NCBI GenBank assembly: GCA_021807565.1
Contig: JAKBCU010000006.1
Coordinates: 1-37,056 of the forward strand
Length of the DNA stretch: 37,056 nt
Direction: 5' to 3'
Source: Pseudomonadota bacterium
GTDB taxonomy: Bacteria; Pseudomonadota; Gammaproteobacteria; DSM-16500
The notes beneath the pieces were generated by a model. That model saw only the letters and a program-made list of their open reading frames with translations, made no database searches and was not told the origin of the DNA. The first letter of the stretch is position 1, and the number at the start of each line of letters is the position of its first letter. The translations under genes were made by a program, and so were the position numbers. Of this stretch, positions 6,548 through 16,894 are shown piece after piece.

Positions 6548-8554
6548 ATGACAGAACCATTTCAGTTACAGTCAAATTTTAAACCTGCAGGTGACCAACC
6601 TGCTGCCATTCAACAATTAGTTGAAGGCTTGCAAAATGGATTGGTTAACCAAACCTTACTGGGTGTGACAGGCTCAGGAAAAACATTTACGATTGCCAAT
6701 GTGATTCAAACATTGCAACGCCCTACTATGATATTGGCTCCTAATAAAACCTTGGCTGCGCAATTGTATGGTGAAATGCAAGAGTTCTTCCCCCGCAATG
6801 CCATTGAGTATTTTGTCTCGTATTATGATTATTATCAACCCGAGGCGTATGTGCCGTCATCGGATACGTATATTGCAAAAGATGCATCCATCAATGAGCA
6901 CATTGAACAAATGCGTCTTTCTGCAACTAAAGCCTTATTAGAGCGTCACGATACTATTATTGTTGCGACGGTATCAGCTATTTATGGATTGGGTGATCCT
7001 CGCATGTATCTTAGTATGGTGTTGCATTTAGACCGCGGTGATAAAATGGAGCACCGCGGTTTACTGAGACGTTTAGCAGAATTGCAATATACTCGAAACG
7101 ATGTCGATTTACATCGCGCCACCTATCGTGTGCGCGGGGATGTCATTGATATCTATCCAGCGGAATCTGAAAAAGAAGCAGTACGCATTGAGCTATTTGA
7201 TGATACCATTGAAAATCTCGCTTTTTTTGATCCATTAACCGGTGAAATAACGCGCCGCGTGCCACGTTTAACGATTCACCCAAAATCACATTATGTCACA
7301 CCCCGTGAACGTGTGCTTGAAGCGATTGATTTAATTAAAATTGAATTAAAAGAACGCCTAGAAGAATTACGTTCTCTCAATAAACTAGTAGAAGCGCAAC
7401 GTTTAGAACAACGTACACTATATGATTTGGAATTAATGAACGAACTAGGTTATTGTCCTGGAATTGAAAATTATTCACGTTATTTATCCGGTAGAAATCG
7501 TGGCGATGCGCCCCCCACCTTATTTGATTATTTACCCCCTGATGCATTATTAGTGATTGATGAATCACATGTGACTATTCCGCAGTTACGCGGTATGTAT
7601 CGAGGCGATCGATCTCGCAAAGAAACATTAGTGGAATATGGGTTTCGATTACCATCCGCATTAGATAATAGGCCATTACATTTTGACGAGTTTACACAGC
7701 GTGCACCACAAGCAATTTTTGTTTCAGCAACACCAGGACCTTATGAACATGAACATGCGGATGCGATTATTGAGCAGGTGGCAAGACCCACCGGGTTATT
7801 AGACCCTGAGGTCGAAGTGCGTCCAGCAGGAACACAAGTCGATGATTTATTATCTGAGGTGACGCGGCGTTTGCCCCTAAATCAGCGTATATTGGTGACG
7901 ACATTAACTAAGCGTTTAGCAGAAGATCTCACAGAATATTTAGCGGAGCATGGTATCAAAGTGCGTTATTTACATTCTGATATTGGCACAGTGGAACGAG
8001 TAGACATTATTCGTGACTTACGATTAGGACATATCGATGTATTAGTGGGTATTAACTTGTTACGTGAAGGATTAGACTTGCCGGAAGTCTCTCTTGTTGC
8101 CATTTTAGATGCAGATAAAGAAGGTTTTTTGCGTTCTGAAACATCCTTAATCCAAACCATAGGTCGGGTGGCGCGTCATTTTGAGGGTAAAGCCATTTTG
8201 TATGCTGATCGAATCACTCAGTCGATGCAGTTTGCAATCGATGAAACGGCTAGACGACGCGAGAAACAACAAGCCTATAATAAACAACATAATATTACCC
8301 CAAAAAGCGTACAAAAGGCGGTGCGGGATATTATGGAAGGCGCTTATTCCAGCCAATCCGTACGTGGAAAGATTTATGCGAAAGTGTCGGATCAATCGAC
8401 AGAATATTTGACTCTTTCGCCTGACGCCTTAAAGAAAAAAATCAGTGAGTTAGAACAAAAAATGTATGAACATGCGCATCACCTTGAGTTTGAAGAAGCA
8501 GCACGCATGCGAGATTTGATACAAGACCTAGAAAAAACGCTCCTCATTAAGTGA
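6548..8554 (+). CDS. uvrB: UvrABC system protein B
   Basis: This is the helicase-like damage-verification subunit of nucleotide excision repair, about 668 residues. It shows Walker [11 protein letters not shown], the beta-hairpin region [27 protein letters not shown] (DEAD-like motif II), SATPGPYE, motif [13 protein letters not shown], motif [11 protein letters not shown], and the C-terminal UVR motif ([20 protein letters not shown]) that contacts UvrC. The ATG at 6548 is chosen because AAGGT precedes it and homologues begin MxxPF.L.S.F.P.GDQP; an in-frame TTG at 6524 is less likely. No convincing LexA box is visible upstream. Confidence 0.97.
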   Translation: MTEPFQLQSNFKPAGDQPAAIQQLVEGLQNGLVNQTLLGVTGSGKTFTIANVIQTLQRPTMILAPNKTLAAQLYGEMQEFFPRNAIEYFVSYYDYYQPEAYVPSSDTYIAKDASINEHIEQMRLSATKALLERHDTIIVATVSAIYGLGDPRMYLSMVLHLDRGDKMEHRGLLRRLAELQYTRNDVDLHRATYRVRGDVIDIYPAESEKEAVRIELFDDTIENLAFFDPLTGEITRRVPRLTIHPKSHYVTPRERVLEAIDLIKIELKERLEELRSLNKLVEAQRLEQRTLYDLELMNELGYCPGIENYSRYLSGRNRGDAPPTLFDYLPPDALLVIDESHVTIPQLRGMYRGDRSRKETLVEYGFRLPSALDNRPLHFDEFTQRAPQAIFVSATPGPYEHEHADAIIEQVARPTGLLDPEVEVRPAGTQVDDLLSEVTRRLPLNQRILVTTLTKRLAEDLTEYLAEHGIKVRYLHSDIGTVERVDIIRDLRLGHIDVLVGINLLREGLDLPEVSLVAILDADKEGFLRSETSLIQTIGRVARHFEGKAILYADRITQSMQFAIDETARRREKQQAYNKQHNITPKSVQKAVRDIMEGAYSSQSVRGKIYAKVSDQSTEYLTLSPDALKKKISELEQKMYEHAHHLEFEEAARMRDLIQDLEKTLLIK

Positions 8555-8657
8555 GACTTCCATCACTGAGCTTGCGTGAAATCATGTCCCTTAGTATAGG
8601 CATAGCACGTTCAAGAGATAGTGCATACAAAAGTCCTTTTTCGGCAGTTCCATAGGG

Positions 8658-10127
8658 TCAATGAGAGAAAATAAAATGCTTTTTGGGACTGTTGAATAAC
8701 TTTTGATTTTCATCTGAGAATTGTTGTTGAATGTTCTTCGGTAGGTCTTTCCAAATCTCTGTAACCAAAGATTTAAGATGCCCATTACACAACGCACGAT
8801 TTTCTTCTTCTGTAAACGCTTCGGGTGTTCCTGTTTGAATCATCGTTACCAGATGTTCTGCTGCGTTTAATTTAGTCGTTTTGCTTTTGTAAGGTGCTTG
8901 AAAGAATTCTATGCCAACATACTCATTTTCATTTGAACGACGATCCATCAGATACTTTTCGATTAATCTAACTATTTGATCATTGAGATTAAGTTCTTTC
9001 ATGACGATGGGTGAAAGTGTGGCATAATAGGGTTTTTTTGATGGGCTGGCAGTTGACTTAAATTGATTAGCTAACCTTTCTCGATCTTTGATACTGATCT
9101 CACTCTGAATCACTAAATCAGGCAATAAGGATGCCTTGATGACGGATTGGGTAGGTACGCGATGAGGCGAGTGATTTCTTAAAATAATACGTTCATTCTG
9201 CAATTGTACGATTGGTTGATGGTCTTCGCCAAAACCCACCTGCTTAAGTTTATTAGAAGCAGAAAGGGATTTTAAATTTATTAACCTCAATAGTCTTTGC
9301 CATGCCTGTTTGGATTTGGACTTATTGCCAGATTCTTTAGCAAATGCGTTGTGATAAAGTTTATTAGTTTCTTTGGTCAGTGTGCCTTCTCCATAAGGTT
9401 CATTCCCGAGCTTTTTAATTTCTGCTTTTATCTCGCCTGCCTTTTGAGCCGTTGGTTCCAGATTTTTTTTCAGAAAACGCAATATCCCTGTTATGTTCGG
9501 CACGTTACTTTTTTCGTCATTGATGTTTCCGTGTTCTTGTCTAGAGTGAGAGATTGTATCGTCAATCCTTTTAGCGAGGTTTAATAGATTCGCTTTACCA
9601 CTACAGAGTTTACCCTGGTGAACGCCAGCAGTTTTGGTAATAAGCAATGGAAATGTGATAGGACAATCAGCAAAGTTTCCACCTCGATGATAGAGTTCTC
9701 CTGACACAAGGTTACAAAAACTAATTCTGAATCCTTTTTCTCTATCCGTTTTACCCGCTAAAACAAATTGAGTGAAGCAACCGATGACTTTATCTTGACT
9801 AAAACCCCAAATTAAACTCAGTTTTAAAAATAAATCTTTTTCATTTTGAATTTTATCATTCTGTTGAAGATCGAAAAGACTAATTAACTTATTGATTCTC
9901 TCGTTTATTTGACTACATTCTTCGTCTTCATTATTTAAAATCATCAATAAGGTAATATAAAAATAGGCAGCAATTTTCTCCATATCATTCGCTATTTTTT
10001 TTGAAAAACCAAGAATCTTTTTTGATAATGCCTCTCGACCCTTTTCTGTCAAAGCGTCTAAACGATCTGGAGTGATTGTAGAGGCAAATTGAAGTAATTC
10101 TTTTGTTAAATTATCTTTTGGTTGCAT
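8658..10127 (-). CDS. unrecognised 489-residue protein, candidate effector
   Basis: I recognise no family. The protein is hydrophilic and mostly helical with many Lys, Glu and Asn, has no signal peptide and no clear membrane segment, and has no obvious catalytic motif. An internal segment (residues about 195-300) is rich in charged helices. The C-terminus (FNSPKKHFIFSH) is short and basic, and FTEEENRAL lies some 55 residues before it. It stands alone, convergent with uvrB, behind its own leader. The upstream DNA has TTAA-N7-TTAA, the skeleton of the PmrA site found before many Dot/Icm effector genes in Legionella and Coxiella. A secreted effector is therefore possible, but this is inference; nothing in the protein itself proves secretion. 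Confidence 0.6.
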   Translation of the reverse strand: MQPKDNLTKELLQFASTITPDRLDALTEKGREALSKKILGFSKKIANDMEKIAAYFYITLLMILNNEDEECSQINERINKLISLFDLQQNDKIQNEKDLFLKLSLIWGFSQDKVIGCFTQFVLAGKTDREKGFRISFCNLVSGELYHRGGNFADCPITFPLLITKTAGVHQGKLCSGKANLLNLAKRIDDTISHSRQEHGNINDEKSNVPNITGILRFLKKNLEPTAQKAGEIKAEIKKLGNEPYGEGTLTKETNKLYHNAFAKESGNKSKSKQAWQRLLRLINLKSLSASNKLKQVGFGEDHQPIVQLQNERIILRNHSPHRVPTQSVIKASLLPDLVIQSEISIKDRERLANQFKSTASPSKKPYYATLSPIVMKELNLNDQIVRLIEKYLMDRRSNENEYVGIEFFQAPYKSKTTKLNAAEHLVTMIQTGTPEAFTEEENRALCNGHLKSLVTEIWKDLPKNIQQQFSDENQKLFNSPKKHFIFSH

Positions 10128-10191
10128 AAGCTAATATCTTTTTATCATTGGAAAATTCCGTACTCTATTGCATCTATGATAATTGAATTTG

Positions 10192-10208
10192 ATTAAGAAA
10201 AACTTAAT
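10192..10208 (-). promoter_or_regulatory. PmrA-like TTAA-N7-TTAA motif
   Basis: On the minus strand ATTAAGTTTTTCTTAAT holds two TTAA cores separated by seven bases, with a C before the second core, as in the consensus CTTAAT-repeat bound by PmrA in Legionella and Coxiella. It lies about 65 bases upstream of the ATG of the 489-residue gene. In AT-rich spacers a few such matches are expected by chance. Confidence 0.4.
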
Positions 10209-10281
10209 TCAACAAAGTGAATATTTTTTATTTATAAAATCAAGGGAATAGCAAATTGACTGGTCACGTCATAGGTATTTT

Positions 10282-10677
10282 TTAAGTGATACTGTTAAGA
10301 TTGGTAGGGTAACTACACAATAATAATAACGCGCTTATTGTAATCAATAAATGCGTTAAGAAAATGGTAAAATGCAGTCCTCGATTTTCCCCGTGAAATT
10401 TCCAAAAAGGGTGTCGAATCAAAATGGCAATAATCACATAGGGAATGAGTAATAATGCAGATATTTCGACAAAAATGCCAAAAATAATCATGAATCCAAA
10501 GACCGTTTGCCACAGAATGCCAACGGATAAAAACAACATGGGCGATGTTATTTTATCGCCTAGCATGGCATTCATCAAAGGACGCCAATGATAGACATTC
10601 CAGAAACCAAAAAAGACAAAATAAAAGCCAATGAACAAGTGCGCAATAGAGGGTAACGATAATAAGAAGTTGTTCAT
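10282..10677 (-). CDS. small DoxX-like integral membrane protein
   Basis: The 131-residue protein has four hydrophobic segments, at about residues 8-28, 45-67, 68-88 and 102-122, with HWRPLMNAM between the first two and HPFWKFHG before the last. Size and layout resemble the DoxX/DoxD superfamily of small membrane proteins, whose functions are mostly unclear (some tie into redox stress). AAGGAAAA precedes the ATG. It lies 68 bases downstream of the malic enzyme on the same strand, and could be co-transcribed with it. Confidence 0.6.
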   Translation of the reverse strand: MNNFLLSLPSIAHLFIGFYFVFFGFWNVYHWRPLMNAMLGDKITSPMLFLSVGILWQTVFGFMIIFGIFVEISALLLIPYVIIAILIRHPFWKFHGENRGLHFTIFLTHLLITISALLLLCSYPTNLNSIT

Positions 10678-10745
10678 TGATTTTTTCCTTAAAGTGTTAT
10701 CTTTTTTAGTCCGTTAGATGCTATTAATCACTAGTTAAAAAGGTA

Positions 10746-12458
10746 TCATCTCTCTAATTTTTTGTAAAACACATATTCTGGTTTCCACATCAAGTCATTA
10801 ATGTGCTGTTCTAAAGAATCGTTTGGTATCTCGGTTGCTAGATTGGCTTTAATGGCTTCTGTTGCGACAGCAATAGCAACTTTATAGGAGACTTCACGGA
10901 TCGTATCCAAACTTGGTAATAAATTATTGCTGGGATCGAACCGAGTCGGAGAACAATCAGCTAATGCTTTTGCGGCTGCCATGAACATGTTATCCGTGAC
11001 ATGTTTTGCCTTTACAGCAATTAACCCTAAACCTACACCAGGAAAAATATAGCAATTATTGGTTTGATCAATTCGGCATGATTTTCCATGTCTCATCGCA
11101 TTGGCAAACGGGCTGCCCGTGCTTACAATGACGTTGCCATCGGTCCATTTTATTAAATCTTCAGGAATTGCCTCACAACGTGTCGTGGGATTAGATAAGG
11201 GAAAAATAATAGGACGAGCCACATGGGCTGCCATTTCACGTACAATGTCTTCGGTAAAAAGGTTAGGTTGACCTGACACGCCGATTAATACAGTTGGCTG
11301 AGCGTGTTTGATGACATCTTTTAGCGTAATTTGATTTGAATTTAGTAAGTTCCAATTACTTACTATGTCTTTTGATTGTGCAAAGGGTGTTTGAAAAGGC
11401 AAGATATCTTTTATATCATCCGTTAACAATCCAAATTGATCAATTAGAAAAAATCGTTTTTTGGCTTCTTCTCTGGATAAGCCGCTTTCTATCATGGCAT
11501 CCATTAATAATTGGCTAATACCACACCCGGCAGATCCTGCTCCTACCAAAGCAATGCGTTGATCTTGCAAGGTCGATTGAGTGGCGCGGATGGCGGCAAA
11601 CAATGTGCCTACAGTAATGGCGGCGGTGCCTTGAATATCATCATTAAATGTACATAATTGATTGCGATATCGTTCTAAAATGGGTTTGGCATTGCGTTGT
11701 GCGAAATCTTCCCATTGCAACAACACATGTGGAAAGCGTTTTTTCACAGCATTTACAAAAAGGTCAATAAAATCATTATAGTCTTTACCGCGAATACGTT
11801 CATGGGGCCAACCGATATAGAGCGGGTCTTGTTGTAGATCCGTATTATTGGTTCCTGTATCGAGTAAAATAGGTAGAGTATAGGCGGGATGGATACCAGC
11901 ACAAGCAGTATACAGAGCCAATTTTCCAATGGGGATCCCCATTCCTCCGGCCCCTTGATCCCCTAAACCTAAAATGCGTTCTCCATCAGAAACGACTATG
12001 ACGCGGGTATGGCTCAATTGTGGATGAGCGAGCATTTCATCGATTCGATGACGGTCAGGATAGGCAATATAAATGCCGCGCGGTCGCCTGTAAATATGGC
12101 TGTATCGTTGACAGCCTAGACCCACTATAGGTGTATATACAATGGGCATTAACTCGCTGATATGTTCACATAACAAGCTATAGAATAGGGTTTCATTGGA
12201 ATTTTGTAAGTCACGAAGATAAATGTATTTCTCTAGATCCGAGGGTTTGCTTCGGAAAGTTTGATAAGAGCGCACTCTTTGTTCTTCTAAGGAAGTTCTC
12301 CTGGGTGGAATAATGCCAAATAAGTTAAATTCTTCTCTTTCCTGATCATTAAAAGCCATTCCTTTATTGAGCAATGGATTCATGGCAAGACTATAACCGC
12401 TTAAAGCGACTTTCATGTATTGTTTACCTTGTTCATCTCTGGCAAATTCATAGTCCAT
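10746..12458 (-). CDS. maeA: NAD-dependent malic enzyme
   Basis: This 570-residue enzyme oxidatively decarboxylates malate to pyruvate with reduction of NAD. It has the large-subunit malic enzyme layout: IVYTPIVGLGCQ, the metal/substrate motif GDQGAGGMGIPIGKL, FNDDIQGTAAI with the metal-binding aspartates, the Rossmann motif LVGAGSAGCGIS, and FPLSNPTTRCEAIPED. The length matches E. coli SfcA/MaeA rather than the longer NADP type with a phosphotransacetylase tail. GGAG lies eight bases before the ATG. The enzyme would feed pyruvate from C4 acids, which suits an amino-acid-consuming bacterium. Confidence 0.95.
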   Translation of the reverse strand: MDYEFARDEQGKQYMKVALSGYSLAMNPLLNKGMAFNDQEREEFNLFGIIPPRRTSLEEQRVRSYQTFRSKPSDLEKYIYLRDLQNSNETLFYSLLCEHISELMPIVYTPIVGLGCQRYSHIYRRPRGIYIAYPDRHRIDEMLAHPQLSHTRVIVVSDGERILGLGDQGAGGMGIPIGKLALYTACAGIHPAYTLPILLDTGTNNTDLQQDPLYIGWPHERIRGKDYNDFIDLFVNAVKKRFPHVLLQWEDFAQRNAKPILERYRNQLCTFNDDIQGTAAITVGTLFAAIRATQSTLQDQRIALVGAGSAGCGISQLLMDAMIESGLSREEAKKRFFLIDQFGLLTDDIKDILPFQTPFAQSKDIVSNWNLLNSNQITLKDVIKHAQPTVLIGVSGQPNLFTEDIVREMAAHVARPIIFPLSNPTTRCEAIPEDLIKWTDGNVIVSTGSPFANAMRHGKSCRIDQTNNCYIFPGVGLGLIAVKAKHVTDNMFMAAAKALADCSPTRFDPSNNLLPSLDTIREVSYKVAIAVATEAIKANLATEIPNDSLEQHINDLMWKPEYVFYKKLER

Positions 12459-12520
12459 GTCTTCGCTCCAAAGGAGTACTTAGGTTTATCATAACATAGT
12501 TAATTTCGGCGCTTTCTTGC

Positions 12521-12549
12521 TTGCGTCAAACGGCGAGTGATGTTATCTT
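12521..12549 (+). promoter_or_regulatory. probable tRNA-Val promoter
   Basis: TTGCGT (12521-12526), a 17-base spacer and TATCTT (12544-12549) form a sigma70-like promoter 29 bases before the tRNA. The fit is moderate; it also serves as the nearest promoter for thrS if transcription passes the tRNA. Confidence 0.45.
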
Positions 12550-12578
12550 TGCGGATGTTCATTTTTTTAATAAAAATA

Positions 12579-12652
12579 GGCACGTAGCTCAGTGGTAGAG
12601 CATCACCTTGACATGGTGGTGGTCGGTGGTTCGATCCCACTCGTGCCTACCA
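12579..12652 (+). tRNA. tRNA-Val(GAC)
   Basis: The 74-base cloverleaf has acceptor GGCACGT paired with the 3' strand (TCGTGCC with wobble), D arm GCTC-AGTGGTA-GAGC, anticodon stem CACC/GGTG with loop containing GAC, T arm CGGTGG-TTCGATC-CCAC and encoded CCA. It lies 46 bases upstream of thrS. Confidence 0.93.
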
Positions 12653-12659
12653 AAACGAC

Positions 12660-12684
12660 CCTCATCATGAGGAAAGATTTTTTT
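12660..12684 (+). terminator. weak hairpin and T-run before thrS
   Basis: CCTCA-TCA-TGAGG forms a 5-bp stem with a 3-base loop, then AAAGA, then seven T. The stem is short and the T-run is displaced by five bases, so it would terminate poorly. It may let part of the tRNA transcript run into thrS or act in the thrS leader. Confidence 0.3.
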
Positions 12685-12698
12685 ATAGAGTCAATCGC

Positions 12699-14621
12699 AT
12701 GCCTGTCATAACACTGCCGGATGGAAGTCGTAAACAATTTGATCGCCCTGTTACCGTGGCTGCCGTTGCAGCCAGTGTTGGGACAGGGCTTGCTAAAGCT
12801 GCGTTGGCAGGTAAAGCCAATGGTAAGTTAGTGGATACTTCTTATTTGCTGGAGCAGGATGCAGCATTGTCTATTATTACAGATAAAAGCCCTGAGGCAT
12901 TAGAAGTCATACGGCACTCCACGGCACATCTTTTGGCGCAAGCCGTGAAAGCCTTATTTCCCACTGCGCAAGTCACGATTGGCCCTGTGATCGAAGACGG
13001 TTTTTATTATGATTTTGCTTTCGGCCGTCCCTTTACGCCTGAAGATCTAGTACATATCGAAGAAAAAATGCATGAGCTGGCTAAGAAAGATTTTGTCGTT
13101 GAAAGACGCATTATTTCGCGAGAAGAAGCGATTCGTTTTTTTCGTAGCATAGGTGAGGAATATAAAGCCAAAATTATTGAAGCGATTCCTGTTGGTGAAA
13201 CGCTGACACTGTATCAGCAAGGCGATTTTATCGATTTATGTCGTGGCCCACATGTACCGAGCGTTGGTAAGCTCAAAGCCTTTAAGTTAACTAAATTAGC
13301 AGGCGCTTACTGGCGTGGTGATTCAAATAATGAAATGCTACAACGGATTTACGGAACGGCTTGGGCAGATCAAAAATCATTGGATCACTATCTCACTCGA
13401 TTAGAAGAAGCTGAGAAACGTGATCATCGAAAGATTGCAAAAACATTGGATTTGTTCCATATGCAAGAAGAGGCGCCGGGCATGGTATTTTGGCATCCGA
13501 ATGGATGGACTCTTTATCAGCAGATCAAACATTATATCAGTGAACGGATAGCTGAACAGGGTTACCAAGAAGTCGCCACGCCGCAATTAGTCGACTTGGC
13601 ACTATGGAAGGCATCCGGTCACTGGGATATGTTCGGCCAAGATATGTTTACCGTCGAGACGGAAGACCGAACTTTTGCTGTTAAACCCATGAATTGTCCT
13701 TGCCATATCCAATTATTTAAGCAGGGCTTAAAAAGCTACCGCGATTTGCCCTTGCGCCTCGCTGAATTTGGTTGTTGTCATCGTAATGAATTATCCGGTG
13801 CTATGCATGGTTTAATGCGTGTTCGACAAATGACACAAGATGATGCCCATATTTTCTGTACTGAAAGTCAAATTCAACAGGAAGCATCTCGTTTTATTAA
13901 ATTGTTGATTGACGTTTATCGAGACTTTGGTTTTAACGAGATTACATTAAAATTAGCTACGCGGCCTGAAAAACGTATAGGTAGTGATGATCAGTGGAAT
14001 CACGCGGAACATGCACTGGCAGAAGCACTTAAGGAAGCGGGATTGAGCTTTGAACACTGTGCTGGAGAGGGCGCGTTTTATGGCCCAAAAATTGAGTTTC
14101 ATTTAAGGGATTGTATAGGTCGTATGTGGCAGTGTGGGACGTTGCAATTAGACTATAGTATGCCAGCCCGTTTGGAAGCTTATTACATTGCTGAAGATAG
14201 TTCTAAAAGAATCCCTGTGATGTTGCATAGAGCCATTTTAGGAACGCTTGAACGCTTTATTGGTATTTTAATTGAGCACTATGCAGGCAAATTTCCAGTA
14301 TGGCTCGCACCAACACAAGCCGTTTTGATGACTATTACAGACAGACAAGCTGGATACGCCGAAAAAATCACTAAATTTTTAAGAAAATCGGGGATTAGAG
14401 TCAAATCGGACTTGAGAAATGAGAAAATCAGCTTTAAAATTCGCGAACACACGTTGCAACGTGTTCCTTATCTATTGGTGGTGGGTGACCGGGAAATGGA
14501 GGCCAACTCAATATCCGTTCGTACACAAGACGGTACCGATTTGGGTAGCTTGCAGCCAGAGCCGTTATTGAATCTGATTAAAGATCAAATTGCTCGTCGT
14601 GGTCGAGTTGATGTTGTCTAG
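12699..14621 (+). CDS. thrS: threonyl-tRNA synthetase
   Basis: This class II synthetase of 640 residues charges tRNA-Thr. In order: an N-terminal TGS domain ([20 protein letters not shown]), the editing domain with [11 protein letters not shown] and the CRGPHVPS zinc-like site, the catalytic core with motif 2 and the zinc ligands (MNCPCH cysteine, DDAHIF and MLHRAILGT histidines), and the C-terminal anticodon-binding domain. The start gives the standard N-terminus; the ribosome site is weak. The stop codon TAG is part of the infC ribosome binding site TAGGAGG, so the two genes are tightly linked, as in E. coli. Confidence 0.97.
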   Translation: MPVITLPDGSRKQFDRPVTVAAVAASVGTGLAKAALAGKANGKLVDTSYLLEQDAALSIITDKSPEALEVIRHSTAHLLAQAVKALFPTAQVTIGPVIEDGFYYDFAFGRPFTPEDLVHIEEKMHELAKKDFVVERRIISREEAIRFFRSIGEEYKAKIIEAIPVGETLTLYQQGDFIDLCRGPHVPSVGKLKAFKLTKLAGAYWRGDSNNEMLQRIYGTAWADQKSLDHYLTRLEEAEKRDHRKIAKTLDLFHMQEEAPGMVFWHPNGWTLYQQIKHYISERIAEQGYQEVATPQLVDLALWKASGHWDMFGQDMFTVETEDRTFAVKPMNCPCHIQLFKQGLKSYRDLPLRLAEFGCCHRNELSGAMHGLMRVRQMTQDDAHIFCTESQIQQEASRFIKLLIDVYRDFGFNEITLKLATRPEKRIGSDDQWNHAEHALAEALKEAGLSFEHCAGEGAFYGPKIEFHLRDCIGRMWQCGTLQLDYSMPARLEAYYIAEDSSKRIPVMLHRAILGTLERFIGILIEHYAGKFPVWLAPTQAVLMTITDRQAGYAEKITKFLRKSGIRVKSDLRNEKISFKIREHTLQRVPYLLVVGDREMEANSISVRTQDGTDLGSLQPEPLLNLIKDQIARRGRVDVV

Positions 14622-14632
14622 GAGGAAGTGAT

Positions 14633-15148
14633 ATTAGCGCAGAAAAGAAACCTCGGATAAATGAACAGATTAAGGTTCTGCAAGTCCGATTAATTGATGC
14701 TGAAGGTAATCAATTAGGTGTTGTTCCAATCCGTGAGGCACGGCGAATGAGTGAGGAGTCTGGATTAGACTTAGTGGAAGTCTCGCCCGATGCGGAGCCA
14801 CCAGTTTGCCGGATTATGAATTTTGGTAAGTTTGCCTATCAGCAGAGTAAGCGTAAAGCGGCTGCTAAAAAAAAGCAAAAACAAATTCAACTCAAAGAAG
14901 TGAAGCTTCGTCCCGGGACGGAAGATGCAGATTATCAGGTTAAACTGCGTAATATTATCCGTTTCTTAGAGAATGGCGATAAGGCAAAAGTGACACTGAG
15001 ATTCCGTGGCCGTGAGATGACACATCCAGAATTAGGAATGCAACTCATGGAGCGTATTATGACGGACTTAGTAGAGTGCGGTGTTGTTGAACAGCGTCCG
15101 AAATTAGAAGGCCGTCAAATGGTCATGGTCATCGGGCCTAAAAAATAA
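14633..15148 (+). CDS. infC: translation initiation factor IF-3, ATT start
   Basis: IF3 keeps the 30S subunit free and checks start-codon pairing. The C-terminal domain ([44 protein letters not shown]) and the linker are clear. The first ATG (14747) would remove most of the N-terminal domain. Reading upstream, the frame stays open through [17 protein letters not shown] to an ATT at 14633, placed seven bases after AGGAGG. This gives 171 residues, the normal size. An AUU start is the known conserved feature of infC in enterobacteria and others; IF3 discriminates against it and so represses its own translation. The start is therefore set by frame, homology and ribosome site together. Confidence 0.93.
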   Translation: MSAEKKPRINEQIKVLQVRLIDAEGNQLGVVPIREARRMSEESGLDLVEVSPDAEPPVCRIMNFGKFAYQQSKRKAAAKKKQKQIQLKEVKLRPGTEDADYQVKLRNIIRFLENGDKAKVTLRFRGREMTHPELGMQLMERIMTDLVECGVVEQRPKLEGRQMVMVIGPKK

Positions 15149-15161
15149 GTTGGAGTATAAA

Positions 15162-15356
15162 ATGCCAAAATTAAAAACCAATCGTGGTGCGGCAAAGCGT
15201 TTTAGAGCGACAGCCAGTGGATTCAAGTGTCGAAGATCTTTTCGCAACCACATGATGATTCGTAAAACAACCAAACAGAAGCGCCATTTGCGTGCTATTG
15301 GTCGAGTGAATCAATCGGATGTGCGCTCTATTGAACGCATGTTACCGAATGCTTAG
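15162..15356 (+). CDS. rpmI: 50S ribosomal protein L35
   Basis: The 64-residue basic protein starts [20 protein letters not shown], the standard L35 N-terminus, and contains [15 protein letters not shown]. The ATG at 15162 follows GGAG; the frame opens earlier at a TTG (15150) that is not needed. It sits 13 bases after infC and 17 before rplT. In E. coli L20 represses this operon by binding the rpmI leader; that control cannot be confirmed by reading alone. Confidence 0.96.
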   Translation: MPKLKTNRGAAKRFRATASGFKCRRSFRNHMMIRKTTKQKRHLRAIGRVNQSDVRSIERMLPNA

Positions 15357-15373
15357 AAGGGGAGAGTGGAATT

Positions 15374-15739
15374 ATGTCAAGAGTTAAACGAGGTGTTACG
15401 GCGCGTGCACGGCACAAAAAGGTGCTTGCTAAAGCGAAAGGCTATTATGGCGCACGTAGTCGCGTATTTCGCGTAGCCAATCAAGCGGTTATCAAAGCCG
15501 GCCAATATGCGTACCGTGATCGTCGCCAAAAGAAACGTACCTTTAGAGCGCTCTGGATTGTTCGTATTAATGCCGCAGCACGTGAGCATGGGCTTTCATA
15601 CAGTGTATTCATGAATGGTCTTAAAAAATCAGCCATTGAAATAGATAGAAAAGTGTTAGCTGATATCGCTGTATTTGATCGTGCTGGTTTTGCTGCATTA
15701 GCAAATCAAGCAAAAGAAGTGTTGAAGTTGGCAGCGTAA
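15374..15739 (+). CDS. rplT: 50S ribosomal protein L20
   Basis: The 121-residue protein has the full L20 signature: [58 protein letters not shown] and [10 protein letters not shown]. It is an early-assembly large-subunit protein and, in E. coli, the repressor of its own operon. GGGGAGAG precedes the ATG. It is the last ribosomal gene before a hairpin and pheS. Confidence 0.97.
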   Translation: MSRVKRGVTARARHKKVLAKAKGYYGARSRVFRVANQAVIKAGQYAYRDRRQKKRTFRALWIVRINAAAREHGLSYSVFMNGLKKSAIEIDRKVLADIAVFDRAGFAALANQAKEVLKLAA

Positions 15740-15746
15740 TTTGAAT

Positions 15747-15779
15747 TTGCGGCACTCGCCATCATGAAGAGTGCCGCAA
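15747..15779 (+). terminator. 11-bp perfect hairpin between rplT and pheS
   Basis: TTGCGGCACTC pairs perfectly with GAGTGCCGCAA around an 11-base loop, eight bases after the rplT stop. Only CTTTC follows, so there is no proper T-run. It may be a processing or mRNA-stability element, or a partial terminator between the ribosomal and pheST parts. Confidence 0.5.
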
Positions 15780-15853
15780 CTTTCATGTGTGTCTAGGTTC
15801 TATTTGATTTTCCCGCCCGTCCGGTCTATTTGATCGTATCTTTGTGATTGTAA

Positions 15854-16885
<1,032 letters not shown>

Positions 16886-16894
16886 GGAATTCAG

